61,991 bases of DNA from Candidatus Altimarinota bacterium. Lineage in GTDB: Bacteria; Patescibacteriota; Gracilibacteria; BD1-5; UBA2023. The stretch's first letter is position 1. Each line of letters opens with the position of its first letter. Below the pieces are notes generated by a model. That model searched no databases. It had not been told where the DNA came from and was given only the letters and a program-made list of their open reading frames with translations. The position numbers were made by a program, and so were the translations under genes. The stretch lies in assembly GCA_028714815.1 (NCBI GenBank), contig JAQTLR010000005.1, forward strand, positions 1 through 61,991, read 5' to 3'. Below, in pieces: positions 47,249-57,069 of this stretch.

Positions 47249-47569
47249 TTACCACCAAGGTGGATTCACTTCGATGATAATGTCATCTCCCTTGCGGTTC
47301 CTGGTATCGTAGACACCAGAGAAATTACAGATTCTTTGTTTTTCCGAACCACCCCAGACCCCCGATGCTGTGATACGGAATTTTTTTCCGTCCTCATCAA
47401 CTCGTTCGTATCCCTGCACCCATGTAGAAACCACAGCCCTCATGCCATTGGGTGCTGCGATAATAAAGTCCATGCGATCCTCAGTCGTTAGATCGCCATC
47501 CTTATTCACGCACATCATCATCTTCATGAGCGATGGTCCATCGGTAATCCTTCCTTCATACTGTGCCAT
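47249..47569 (-). CDS. Small protein of unknown function with a consensus ribosome-binding site
   Basis: A 106-residue protein. Its start at ATG 47569 has GGAGG five bases upstream, a strong Shine-Dalgarno that is unusual in this window. The protein (MAQYEGRITDGPSLMKMMM... KKFRITASGVWGGSEKQRICNFSG... EVNPPWW) is soluble and has Trp- and Gly-rich turns. No family is recognised. The codon and leader style suggest strong expression or recent acquisition. Confidence 0.65.
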   Translation of the reverse strand: MAQYEGRITDGPSLMKMMMCVNKDGDLTTEDRMDFIIAAPNGMRAVVSTWVQGYERVDEDGKKFRITASGVWGGSEKQRICNFSGVYDTRNRKGDDIIIEVNPPWW

Positions 47570-47662
47570 AACGGCCTCCATTTTGTGTATCCCCCAAGGT
47601 TGACGCGGGGAATTTGCGCCCATACCCGATTTGAATCGAGCGTCTCTACCATAACGGTAGAG
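47570..47662 (-). other. Structured 5' leader of the 47249 gene
   Basis: The minus-strand leader of about 90 nt has a perfect hairpin TCTCTACC/GGTAGAGA, a CGATT...AATCG element and CCCC/GGGG pairing before the GGAGG. It could be an attenuator or a ligand-binding leader; no known riboswitch pattern is recognised. Confidence 0.4.
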
Positions 47663-47668
47663 AATTTT

Positions 47669-47696
47669 AATATAACTCAATACAGTATTTTGTCAA
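47669..47696 (-). promoter_or_regulatory. Promoter of the 47249 gene
   Basis: TTGACA (TGTCAA at 47691-47696), 16-bp spacer, TATATT (AATATA at 47669-47674). Confidence 0.6.
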
Positions 47697-47707
47697 ACTT
47701 TTTCCGT

Positions 47708-47735
47708 TTGAAAACTTCTCATTTTCTCATATACT
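47708..47735 (+). promoter_or_regulatory. Promoter of the M29-like peptidase gene
   Basis: TTGAAA (47708-47713), 16-bp spacer, TATACT (47730-47735). It is divergent from the promoter at 47669, 12 bp away. Confidence 0.6.
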
Positions 47736-47764
47736 TCCTTGAAATCCGATAACTACCCTATTCC

Positions 47765-48817
47765 ATGACTCCTCTCGAACAAGCCTGCTCCGACATCATC
47801 CACAAGAATCTCGCCTACTCGGGCGAGCGGATCTACTTCCTCTACGATACCCAATCCCCCCTTGCGGTGATGCTTTCCGATGCCTACAAAGCAGTATTGC
47901 CAGAGAATTCTACAATAAAGGAGTTCAGAAATCCGCCAGCACCCCTTTTCCATAGCGAGAACCGAACGGACAACGAATGAACCGATCCAGAGCAGGAATC
48001 CATCAAAGCGGAGCTTTTGGAGCTCCCGAAGGGCTCCATCGTCATCCTCGTGCAGTCGGCGAACTTCCGGCTCTCCACGTTCCGTATCCGGCTCGAGCTC
48101 TTCAATATCGGAGTGCACGTCGTAGAACATAATCATCTCACCTACATAAAAAAAGAAGAATTCGATACTTTCATCGATTGCATAGCGTACCGTACACCCG
48201 AATATGTGCGCTTGCTCGAAGTTTTCACGAAGCTCTTTGCCGAGGCTCGCGAAACCAGACTCGTCTCCACCGACGGTTCCGAGCTCATTTTCGGAAAAGT
48301 CGACCGAGTGCTCGGAAACACGGGCGATTATTCCAAGGCGGAACACAAATGAGGTACGCTCCCGGTCGGCGAAGTACTCACCGAAGCGTTGGATCTCCGG
48401 GATGTGAACGGAAAATGCCTCATCGATACCTATCCGGGAGACGATTTCTCTATCCGTATCTGCGAACCGTTCGAGATGACAGTGAAAAACGGACGGGTTC
48501 TCCCATCCGACCATTTCCCTCCAGAGTTCCAGAAACTCTACGACATGATCCGCTCAAGCGAGAACGGTGAAGTGCTCGTACGCGAGCTCGGCCTCGGACT
48601 CAATCCCGCCCCATCGACCGCGACTCCCCTCTCAGACATCAACTTCCACGAACGCAAGATCGGAATCCATCTCTCCCTCGGGAAAAAGCACGGACTCTAC
48701 GGCAAAAAACTCCCAAAAACCGAAGTCCAGCGCTTCCATATCGATATCTTCATCGCCCTCCGGAGCATGTATGTCGGCGACGTAAAGGTGTTTGAGGATG
48801 GAGGGTGGGTGGTGTAG
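47765..48817 (+). CDS. M29-like aminopeptidase family protein
   Basis: A 350-residue protein joined across two UGA-Gly codons (47978-47980 and 48350-48352). Features of the thermophilic metallopeptidase family M29 are VSTDGSELIFGKVDR, GTLPVGEVLTEAL (the Glu is the metal ligand), ELGLGLNP and HERKIGIHLSLGKK, with HIDIF near the end replacing the usual HxD. It is probably cytosolic and cleaves N-terminal residues. Similarity to the family is partial, so the substrate is uncertain. Confidence 0.65.
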
Positions 48818-48820
48818 TGG

Positions 48821-50965
48821 TTATTTCACCACCTCGAAATCCAACCTCCTGAGTGTCTTGTCTGCTTGAGTCACTCGCACCCGTATCGGGTCGCCAAGTT
48901 TGAAAGTCTTTCCTCCGGAAAGGCTTTTGAGCGTTCCGGCCCGCTCATCGAAATGGTGGGTCGATCGCATGTCGCGCATGTAGATGAGCCCTTCGATACC
49001 GTTCGGAAGCTCGACGTAGATTCCATGGTCTCCGATAGACGATACCATCCCGTCGAAGATCTTCCCGATCTTATCCTGCATATAGTCGATGATCTTGATG
49101 TCGCGGATGATGTATTCGATATTCTCAGCTTTCCGCTCGGTATCGGAAGTGTGCTTCGCGACTTTCGGGAGAAGTCCCGCGTATCGGGCAAGCTCTTTCT
49201 TGTCGAGTTTCTTATGGAGCCACGCCTTGATGATGCGATGGATCTGGAGATCCGGATACCGTCGGATCGGCGAAGTGAAGTGGGAATAATACCGGAGCGC
49301 GAGTCCATAGTGCCCGAGCATCTCCTCGGAATAGATCGCTTTGGACATGCTCTGGAGGATCTGCTTGGAAAGCACAAAGGAATAATCCTTCCCCTGGAGT
49401 TTTTCCATGACCTCCCGGAGCGACCGGGGACTCAGGGTCTCACGAGTGAGATTGTATCCGTAGTGGTCGAGGAGAGCGATGAGATTATCGGCCTTCTCCT
49501 CGCTCGGCTTCTCGTGGATCCGGTACAGGAACGGGATTTTCTTGAGGCTGAAAAACCGAGAGATTTCCTCGTTGGCGAGGATCATGAACTCCTCGATGAC
49601 CTTGTGCGATTCCGATCGGTCCCGCTTGGAGATATCCACGACTTTCCCATTGGCATCGGTCGTAATCTTCACCTCCTTGAGATCGAAATCGATCTTCCCT
49701 TCCTGTTCGCGACGGCGGTCGAGGATACGCTTGAGCTCGAGTCCGTTCCGGAGGAGTTCGATGATTTCTGGTGGATATTTTTCGAGAATATCCAACTCCT
49801 TTCCACCTCTTCCCCCGACCCCTTCTCCTAAAAGGAGATGGGGAGTATTATCATTTTCTTTAACCCTCTCTCCTTCTAGGAGAGAGTTGGAGAGAGGTGA
49901 AAAAACATGAGTACTCTGATGAAGACCTTTCTTCCCATCTAAAATATCGATCACCTCCTGTACTTCGTCATACGTAAATCGCTGTTTTGATTCAATAAGC
50001 GTCTCGTCGATTCTGGAACGGAGTACTTTTCCAGCTTTATCGAGTTCCAGAATGATGCTCAGGGTCGCCTTTGGACTTCCGGGGTGGAGGGAACAGAGGT
50101 TATTGGACAGGTGCTCCGGGAGCATAGGAATCACCTCGTCGGGAGTGTAGATGCTTGTCCCGCGTTTCAATGCCTCGCGGTCGAGTGCGGAGCCTTCGGT
50201 CACGTATTCGGCCACATCGGCGATATGGACTCCGAGCTCATAGTTCCCGTTCGGAAGGCGCTTGACTCCTATCGCATCATCGAGATCTTTCGCATCAGCT
50301 CCGTCAATCGTCACGATCCATTCGTTCCTCAAATCCACTCGCCCATTTCACCTCACCCCTAACCCCTCTCCTAGGAGGAGAGGGGAAATAATATTCTTTT
50401 TAGCTCTCTCTCCTTCTAGGAGAGAGTTGGAGAGAGGTGAAAAAGATGAGTGTTTCATTGCGATTTTCTCCGCTTCTTGTATTACATTTTTTGGAAATTC
50501 TTTCACGATCCCGTTCTCATGGAATACGATCCGTTCGGCCATTCCGGGACTATCCTTGTGTCCGAGCACGGACACCACTTTTCCGCTCGGTTTGTTCTTG
50601 TCCCCGAAAACGCGGATCGTCACCATCTCATCATTTTTCGCACCAAGCGAGTCGCGGTCGGAAACGAATATGTCTTTTCCGGCAAATCATTCGACCACCT
50701 GGACGAATCCATAGGTGCTTTTCGGTCGCTTGATGTACTTCCCGACCAATACTTTCTCCGTCCGTTTCACGAGAGCGATGACTTTCGCTTCCGCCTTTTT
50801 CCCGTCTGCGCCTTGTTTGGTGATCTGCACTTTCACCGTGTCGCCATCCAGCGCCCCGTTCCGTTCGCGCTTCCCGACGAAAAAGACCTCTCCTTCAGGA
50901 ATCTCGACGAACCCGAAATGAGGCTGGATCTGGGAATATATACCGGTATGATACTGGGATTTCAT
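48821..50965 (-). CDS. rnr: Ribonuclease R
   Basis: A 714-residue RNB-family 3'-5' exoribonuclease joined across two UGA-Gly codons (50687-50689 and 50348-50350). Cold-shock domains come first (HFGFVEIPEGEVFFVGKR), then the RNB core with IDGADAKDLDDAIGV (the catalytic Asp cluster), HIADVAEYV, LPEHLSNNLCSLHPG and ALRYYSHFTSPIRRYPDLQIHR, and an S1 domain (GKIFDGMVSSIGDHGIYVEL). Two palindromic repeats encode FSPLSNSLLEGER-type inserts in loops, one between the cold-shock and RNB regions and one inside RNB. Degrades structured RNA, complementing RNase J. Confidence 0.95.
49803..49905. repeat. In-frame palindromic repeat in RNase R (inside RNB)
   Basis: Two palindromes, CCCCTTCTCCTAAAAGGAGA and CTCTCTCCTTCTAGGAGAGAG, encode FSPLSNSLLEGER and HLLLGEGVGGRGG. 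It is closely related to the copy at 50350. Confidence 0.85.
50350..50445. repeat. In-frame palindromic repeat in RNase R (before RNB)
   Basis: CCCCTCTCCTAGGAGGAGAGGGG and CTCTCTCCTTCTAGGAGAGAG give FSPLSNSLLEGERAKKNI and SPLLLGEGLGVR; the UGA codon after this repeat is at 50348-50350. Confidence 0.85.
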
Positions 50966-51072
50966 AATTATATGGATGTTATTTTAAACAGGGCGCAAAT
51001 ATCATTACGAAGTATATGGAAAAAGAGAGGAAATGCGAGTTTTTAGAGAAAAATAATAAAAAATAATATTTA

Positions 51073-51097
51073 ATTGTAAATGTACAATCTATATAGT
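51073..51097 (+). promoter_or_regulatory. Operator-like palindrome before the PAS kinase gene
   Basis: ATTGTA (51073-51078), AATG, TACAAT (51083-51088), then TATAGT (51092-51097) as a possible -10. The palindrome could bind a dimeric regulator, perhaps the receiver-linked partner; this is a guess. Confidence 0.35.
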
Positions 51098-51126
51098 AGA
51101 ATGGACACAAACATAACTACCGATCT

Positions 51127-53196
51127 ATGCACCAAAAAACCGATCCTACGATGAAGGCAGAGAATGTATGATCCGCCGAATCACCCGTTTGCCTTGATAG
51201 TGCCCTATTGTCAAAGTTCTTGTTTGACGATATGGCGGTATGGAACAGCAACAAAGAAGAACCGGATGACCCCCCTCTATTGAACACCGACGAAAAGATA
51301 CGGCTCGGGAACAAAATATGCGCACTTCATAAAGATATACTATCTTCCTGGCTCAGGAATACCGAAATGCAGAAAATATACAAGAAGTATGATATATCAA
51401 GGGATGAAGCGAGCGAATACATCAGCTATTTCTGATGAGAAAGGATCCTCCGTCACATAGTGAATGAAATGAGATGAGACCATATAAAAAATAAAGGGCA
51501 TACCTATATATCCACGAAATTTCTGTCTTTCATCAAGAGAAAGAATCTCTGAATCGAAGATCTCCTGAAAATGGTGATAGTGCTTAAAAATAAAGTGGTG
51601 GAGTCATTTTTCGATCAGGAATTCAACGTCATGCATCAGATTATCGATGCTTTCGACAAGGTCTCGACCGAAGTATCGAAAAACTACAATGACATCATCA
51701 TAAAACTCCTGGCAGAATATACGAATGCGATCGATAATTCGAATATCATCTCCAAGACGGATATACACGGGACCATCATCGCCGTCAATGACGAATTCTG
51801 TAGGCTATCATGATATAGAAAAGAAGAACTTATCTGAAAATCCCACAACATCGTCAGACATCCGGATATGCCGAAAAAGATATTCAAAGATCTATGGAGT
51901 ACGATCCAAGACAAGAGGATATGGAAGTGAACCATAAAAAACAGGACCAAGAACGGAGGATTCTATTGGGTGAAATCCACCGTCGTCCCCATATTGGATG
52001 AGTTGAACCAGATAGTGGAATACATATCGATACGAACGGATATCACCGAACTGAAAGAAGCCCACAAGAGCCTAGAAGAATATACCGAGGCACTGAATGA
52101 GACCAATATGGTACTGAAGCTCGATAGATCCGGGGAGATCATAGATGCGAACGACATATTCCTGCAAATGTCCGGATACAAGAAGGATGAGCTCATGGGA
52201 ACAAAATATATCGCCTGACTCATCTGACCGGAGAATGATATCTCGGGAGACAATATGATCCCTCTCATCCAAAAAGGCACGGTAGAAGAAATGCGGCATA
52301 AGATACAACAACACACCACATGGAAATGAGTCATAAAAAACAAGAATAAAGGAGGAAGTCTTTTTTGGACATCTACGAATATAGTCCCTATCATGGATCT
52401 CCATGAAGATATCCTGGAATATGTCGTCATACAGAATGATGTCACGGATCTCGAGATCGCTCAACAGAAATTGGAATTCTCCCTCAGCAAACAAAAAGAG
52501 CTGGACATAAAAAAAGACGAGTTCCTCAATATAGCGAGTCATGAACTCAGGACGCCGATGACATCGATAAAATGATATATCTCGATGCTGTTGGACGGGG
52601 ATGCCGGGGAGATGAACGAGGAGGCAAAAACATACCTGTCGCAGGTATACAAAAGCTCACAGAGGCTCCTCAACCTCATAAACGATATGTTGGACATCTC
52701 GAAGATCGAATCATGAAAACAGGAACTGCTCATGCAGGCGACCGATATAGTTTCCCTATTGGAAGAAACGGCAACGGAAGTAAAATCGCTCTTCGAGAAG
52801 AAACGGCAAAATTTCATAATTTCTATCGATTTTGAAAAATTTGAATATACTACCGATGAAAACAAACTCAAACAGGTTTTTCTCAATCTTCTATGAAATG
52901 CGAATAAATTTACCCCGGAATGATGAACAGTATGGTTCAATTGTCGAAAAATCGGGGAAGAAATAATGGTATGTGTCGAAGATAACGGGATCGGGATAGA
53001 AAAAAAATACTTCCATAAGATATTCGAGAAATTCTGACAGGTGAAAAGTTCACTGACCCGGGATATAAACGGCACATGACTTGGGCTCCCGATCGTCAAA
53101 GCGATAATCGAACAAATGGATGGACATATAGACGTGGAGAGCGAGATCGGGAAAGGCTCAAGATTCTCCATCTATCTTCCCATCAACCAAATTTAA
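51127..53196 (+). CDS. Soluble sensor kinase with Aer-type PAS domain
   Basis: A 689-residue kinase with 18 UGA-Gly codons and no membrane helix. The start is ATG 51127. The N-terminal 190 residues are helical (ICALHKDILSSWL, possibly RsbR-N-like). PAS 1 (about 205-330) is of the Aer type: VNDEFCRLSGYRKEELIGKS, NIVRHPDMPKKIFKDLW, WKGTIKNRTKNGGFYWV, where the Gly of SGY, LIGK and WKG are all UGA. PAS 2 follows (about 335-455), then the H box IASHELRTPMTSIKGY with H472, the N box NLLGNANKFTPEGG (Gly by UGA) and G boxes. The Aer-type PAS often binds FAD, so redox sensing is likely. Its regulator is 18 bp downstream. Confidence 0.9.
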
Positions 53197-53214
53197 TCAC
53201 TAATAAAAATTCCT

Positions 53215-53697
53215 ATGGATGATTTAAAAATACTCATAGTCGAGGATGATGAAGATCTCTCCACCATGTACAAACTGAAATTCGAAAAAGAAGGATTCGA
53301 TACACGGGTTTCAAACAACTGACTTGACGCCATTACCCTGGTCACCGATTTTGAGCCGAATGTCATCCTTCTGGATATCATGATGCCTGGAATGGACGGG
53401 TTCGAAACCCTTCGGGTCATACGGGAGCTTGCGCCATCACTGAAATGCAAAATCGTGATGTTCAGCAATCTGAACAGCAAAGAAGATATCGATAAGTGTA
53501 TGCATCTTGGTGCCGATGCATATCTATTGAAAGCAAACACCACTCCAAAAGAAGCCCTGGAGAAGATACGGGAGTTGTTTGTTGAAAGAAGAGTGGCGAA
53601 TGAAGGGATCGACAATAGAGATACATTCTCTGCAAAAGCGCACAGCTGTCCGCATTGCTGAAAAAATATACACATAGACGTCACGGTAACTCCGTAA
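53215..53697 (+). CDS. Response regulator with a zinc-ribbon-like tail
   Basis: A 160-residue protein with two UGA-Gly codons: a receiver (D11/D12 pocket, phospho-acceptor D54 in VILLDIMMPGMDG, Lys in YLLKAN) and a tail with SCPHCGKNIHIDVTV. The CPHCG pair looks like half a zinc ribbon, perhaps closed by the His or by dimerisation. There is no DNA-binding domain. It is the partner of the kinase at 51127 and may act on proteins or RNA. A terminator follows. Confidence 0.88.
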
Positions 53698-53744
53698 TCC
53701 TACAGAGAAAAGTATCGACGGGAAACAAACCTCTTGCAAATCCT

Positions 53745-53780
53745 AAAAAATACGTATCATTTGGATGATATGTATTTTTT
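53745..53780. terminator. Bidirectional rho-independent terminator
   Basis: AAAAAATACGTATCAT and ATGATATGTATTTTTT around TTGG, with flanking A and T tracts. Confidence 0.85.
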
Positions 53781-53796
53781 AATAGTAGTCCCCTTC

Positions 53797-54945
53797 ATGC
53801 GAATTGGAATAGATTGCCGTGCCTATGGCCCATCCCACGGATATATGGGAAGATATATAGAGCATCTTGTCTCATGCCTCATAGAAAATGAGGGTACGGA
53901 TGAATATGTGCTCTTTTTCTGAGAAAGGGAATGGAGCGATTTCACCATGAAATCCCCCCGTTTCCGTACTGTGAAAACTTCCGCAAAGATAGGGGGTTTA
54001 AGGGAACAGATATTGTTTCCTTATGAACTTTCCAAGGAAAAACTTGATTTGATGCTTTTTTCCTCCCCGAACATCCCGCTCTTCTATTTCGGGAAAAGTA
54101 TTATCATCCTTTCGGACCTCGTATCCTATTTCTATCCGGAAAAACGCCTGAAATGAATCTGGATGCGGTATTGGCAGAGTCTCATCCTCCGCCAGAGCAT
54201 ACAAAAATCCAGTTCCATTATCGTTTTCAGCGAAGTTCTGAAACGCGATATCATCGAGATATCCGATACCCATGAAGAGAAGATCCGGATCATCCCACCC
54301 ATGTGCCTTGATATAATTCCCCAGAGTGAAACCGAAGCGAAACAATTCCTTTCAAAGGAATGATTAGATAGGGAATATATCCTCTCTGTCTGAGAACTCC
54401 GGGAATATAAAAATATCCCGAGGCTTCTGCAAGCGTACAGTCTTCTCCTCAAAGAGGATAACATCGATATCGATCTGGTGCTTGTCGGGAAAGAAGACTC
54501 CACCTATCACGAGATACGGTCCACCCTCATCTCTCTCGGACTCCAGAGCCGGGTACATATATACAACGTTCTCGATGAGGACAAAATCGGATACCTGTAC
54601 CAGAACGCCTCGCTCTATATCCTCCCTTCCCTCTATGAAGGATCGGAAGAGGCTGTTCTCACACCACTTTCCTATGGACTTCCTATAGCATCTTCTTCGC
54701 TTCCGTGCATCATCGCCGCTCTCGGAAAAAACGGCGCGACATTCTTCCGTCCGATGAGTATCCCGGAAATGAAGGAAGCTCTCAGGAAATCCTTCTCCAG
54801 TTCTTCTCCGAAAGGGGGAAAAACAGATATGTCCATGTATTCTTTGTCGTCCGTGAGTGCAAAGATACTGGATATCTTTTCGCTCTACAGAAAGGATACG
54901 GATACCGAAATGCCCCCGATTTCCGAAGAAAAGACAAATCTCTAA
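53797..54945 (+). CDS. GT4-family glycosyltransferase
   Basis: A 382-residue GT-B glycosyltransferase joined across four UGA-Gly codons. ATG 53797 opens MRIGIDCRAYGPSHG, the usual N-terminal turn. The C-terminal domain has LVGKEDSTYHEIRSTLISLGLQ, VHIYNVLDEDKIGYLYQNA and LPSLYEGSEEAVLTPLSYGLPIASSSLPCI, the EX7E sugar-nucleotide motif. A UGA-Gly replaces the first residue of VGELREYKN (loop near the acceptor). It may build surface glycans together with the gene set at 36-40 kb. Confidence 0.88.
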
Positions 54946-55011
54946 AAAAATTTTGCATTCTCGGGTTTTTTCCATATACTGCATCGGCTTTCTCAGGAAA
55001 GAACTCGCCAT

Positions 55012-55088
55012 GCACCCATAGCTCAACTGGATAGAGTAGCGGTCTTCGAAGCCGTTGGTTGTAGGTTCGACTCCTACTGGGTGCACCA
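55012..55088 (+). tRNA. tRNA-Arg(TCG)
   Basis: 77 nt with encoded CCA. Acceptor GCACCCA/TGGGTGC, anticodon stem GCGGT/GCCGT with loop CTTCGAA (anticodon TCG). Overall like other bacterial tRNA-Arg. Unlike the two at 42 kb it is followed by an R3 element, not a T-arm tail. Confidence 0.9.
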
Positions 55089-55215
55089 TTAAAATACACA
55101 ATAAACTCGCTCTTTGAGCTTAAATCTCCGCTTCCTCGTTCACTGTACTTCCTTGTACAGTTTCACTCCGGATGCTCGATTTGCACTCAAATACCTTCGT
55201 TTCTCTGTATTTTAA
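55089..55215 (-). repeat. Structured repeat with locus-specific inverted arms (family R3, copy 2)
   Basis: Arms TTAAAATACA (55089-55098) and TGTATTTTAA (55206-55215) are inverted copies. The reverse complement of the core (CAAATCGAGCATCCGGAGTG, ACTGTACAAGGAAGTACAGT, GCGGAGATTTAAGC) matches the core at 18754-18873. It sits right behind the tRNA-Arg CCA. Confidence 0.75.
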
Positions 55216-55258
55216 ACAATCTCGACAACCTCAAAAGAAAAGAAACTTTTTTACACCC

Positions 55259-55342
55259 GCCCGGGTGGTGGAATGGTAGACACGTACGCTTGAGGTGCGT
55301 ATGCCGAAAGGTGTGTGGGTTCAAGTCCCATCTCGGGCACCA
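55259..55342 (+). tRNA. tRNA-Leu(GAG)
   Basis: 84 nt, class II, encoded CCA. Acceptor GCCCGGG/CTCGGGC (one G-T), anticodon loop TTGAGGT (GAG), variable arm TGCCGAAAGGTGTG-type, T-arm GGGTTCAAGTCCC. Three tail elements (complete or partial) follow within 2 kb. Confidence 0.92.
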
Positions 55343-55356
55343 AAGAAAATCAAACA

Positions 55357-55384
55357 ACTCACGTGAAAACGTGGGTTTTTGTTT
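55357..55384 (+). terminator. Terminator of tRNA-Leu
   Basis: ACTCACGT and ACGTGGGT around GAAA, followed by TTTTTG. Confidence 0.75.
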
Positions 55385-55405
55385 TCTTTGTACACGTTAG
55401 GAAAT

Positions 55406-55517
55406 GAGACTTGAAGCCGTAGCGACACCGATGAGGAACGAGTCGGGGGAAGTGTGCCTTAAATGGCACACTTTGTCGCAAGGAGGTCCTGAAAGGAAAG
55501 TCCCATCTCGGGCACCA
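55406..55517 (+). repeat. tRNA-tail element behind tRNA-Leu (TA)
   Basis: Starts with GAGACTTGAA, a near-inverted copy of the tRNA-Leu T-arm (TTCAAGTCCC), and ends with AAGTCCCATCTCGGGCACCA, an exact copy of the tRNA-Leu 3' end. The core differs from T1/T2 and has a perfect AAGTGTGCC/GGCACACTT hairpin. Confidence 0.8.
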
Positions 55518-55530
55518 AAAAATATAAAAT

Positions 55531-55566
55531 CTCCTGTATCTTGAAAAAGATATGGGAGTTTTTTAT
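55531..55566 (+). terminator. Rho-independent terminator between tail elements
   Basis: CTCCTGTATCTT and AAGATATGGGAG around GAAA, then TTTTTT. A terminator here suggests that the first tail element is transcribed with the tRNA. Confidence 0.8.
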
Positions 55567-55583
55567 TTTTGTGTCCTTGAAGT

Positions 55584-55695
55584 GATGGGACTTGAACGTG
55601 AGGTATTTTCGGAGTGAAACGAAGAAAATAGAAAGCCAATTGAATTTGGCTTTCGGCCGAGGGTGGTCCGAAGGAAAGTCCCATCTCCGCTCGCC
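55584..55695 (+). repeat. tRNA-tail element behind tRNA-Leu (TB)
   Basis: GATGGGACTT (55584-55593) pairs with AAGTCCCATC (55676-55685). The core is the T1/T2 core: TTGAACGTGAGGTATTTTC, a TATTTTC/GAAAATA hairpin, GAAAGCCAA/TTTGGCTTTC and CGGCCGAG. The 3' copy reads AAGTCCCATCTC, then diverges before CCA. Confidence 0.8.
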
Positions 55696-55707
55696 AGAGA
55701 AACCAGT

Positions 55708-57069
55708 CTAACGTCTTCCTGAGGGTCCGAAGGGTCCGTATCCCGGAGCTATGAACGAGGTGCTCATCGGCAGAGTGAGCATGCTACCGCTCGTGTTTTC
55801 TGCGGTAAAGTAGACTGTATAAGCGGTACCAGTTATAAGATTCCTGAGCAAGAGCTGCGAGGACCCACTCCTGATGAGACCGGATCATGAGAAAACAATA
55901 GTCTGTCCAGTGCTATCCTGTCCCGCTTTCACCTGAGCCGAGCTTGGCATGGATGCTCACGCTCCGCCTGTGAGGACAACATAATACCCGACACCAGCCT
56001 TATCGCTCGTGATCATGAGCCACGCGTTTCTCGATCCGCCGACAGAATTGATGGATAAAGAAGATATAACGGGTGGCGCAGTGTCGTTCGCTAGGGTGGA
56101 AAATGGTATACCCGCCGGTTCAGCAGCCAGAGTTCCATTCGTATCTTCCGCTACGAAGTAGAGCATATAGGCAGTATTCGCGGTGAGATTTTTAAGCATA
56201 AATGCCAGGGTTCCGTTTGTAACGAGACCGGATCATGCAAGAGCGATACTCTGCCCGCTGCTGTTTTGTCACGCTTTTATCTGGGTGGAAGTCGGCATGG
56301 TTGCTCCGCTTGCGAGGATGACATAGTACCCCCTTCCTACTTCATTGCTCGTGATCCAGAGCAGTGCCTCTTTTTGGAGGATAGAATCGATAGAAATGGC
56401 GGTGATGATTGGAGAGATTGTACCGGTTCATCCGACAGAGATATTATCGATCCTCGCTTGCACGATATCTTTTATCTCGGAGAGGAGAGTGATAGCCCGA
56501 ACGTCTCTTGTTGTAAATATCCCGCCGGAACCATGGATGTTCGCTTTCCGGGCCTCTATCCGAGCAAGGACCCCCTGGAGAAAATCCAATTGCTGCACTG
56601 CAGGGACCCGATCGATCAGGGAATCGATCGTAGCGATATCTTGTACTTTCAATAAACGGTTTCTTCTGCGTGTTCATTGGTTATCCGACACTACTCCGGT
56701 ATTGACCATGATTGCACCCGATCGGGTGCGGTCCTCATTCTCCATGGTATCTCCGGATCCGGTATGGTCGGTACCGGAACGGACTTCCATATGGCTGCCC
56801 GTGCTATCGGTACCGGAAAAATCTCCACTGTAACTCCTATCATCCGAACCATGTCCTGAGCCGGAGGAGAAGGGGGACGATCATGAATAGGATCCCTCTT
56901 GATCCTCCGATCTTCCGGAAAAGGAATGTTCTACTTCTCCGGAAAAAGAATGCTCTACAGCGGGTTTACCTGATTCAGGGCGATCCCTTCACAAAGAGAT
57001 ACCTATGAATCCGAGAATGCCTATGCTGACTATGAATCCTCATAGCATGAAATACCGCACTGTTTTCAT
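55708..57069 (-). CDS. Membrane-anchored surface protein with two Fn3-like repeats
   Basis: A 453-residue protein joined across nine UGA-Gly codons, ATG 57069 to TAG 55708. An N-terminal hydrophobic segment (FIVSIGILGFIGISLG) is followed by a long Ser/Gly/Asp-rich, probably disordered region (residues 30-125), a short helical part (TIDSLIDRVPAVQQLDFLQG) and two beta domains that share AGVGYYVVLTGGA/GRGYYVILASGA, IKAG/VKAGQDSTGQ and LKNLTANTAYMLYFVAEDTNG/LRNLITGTAYTVYFTAENTSG. These are fibronectin type III-like. It is a likely surface or adhesion protein. The gene lies between tail elements. Confidence 0.78.
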
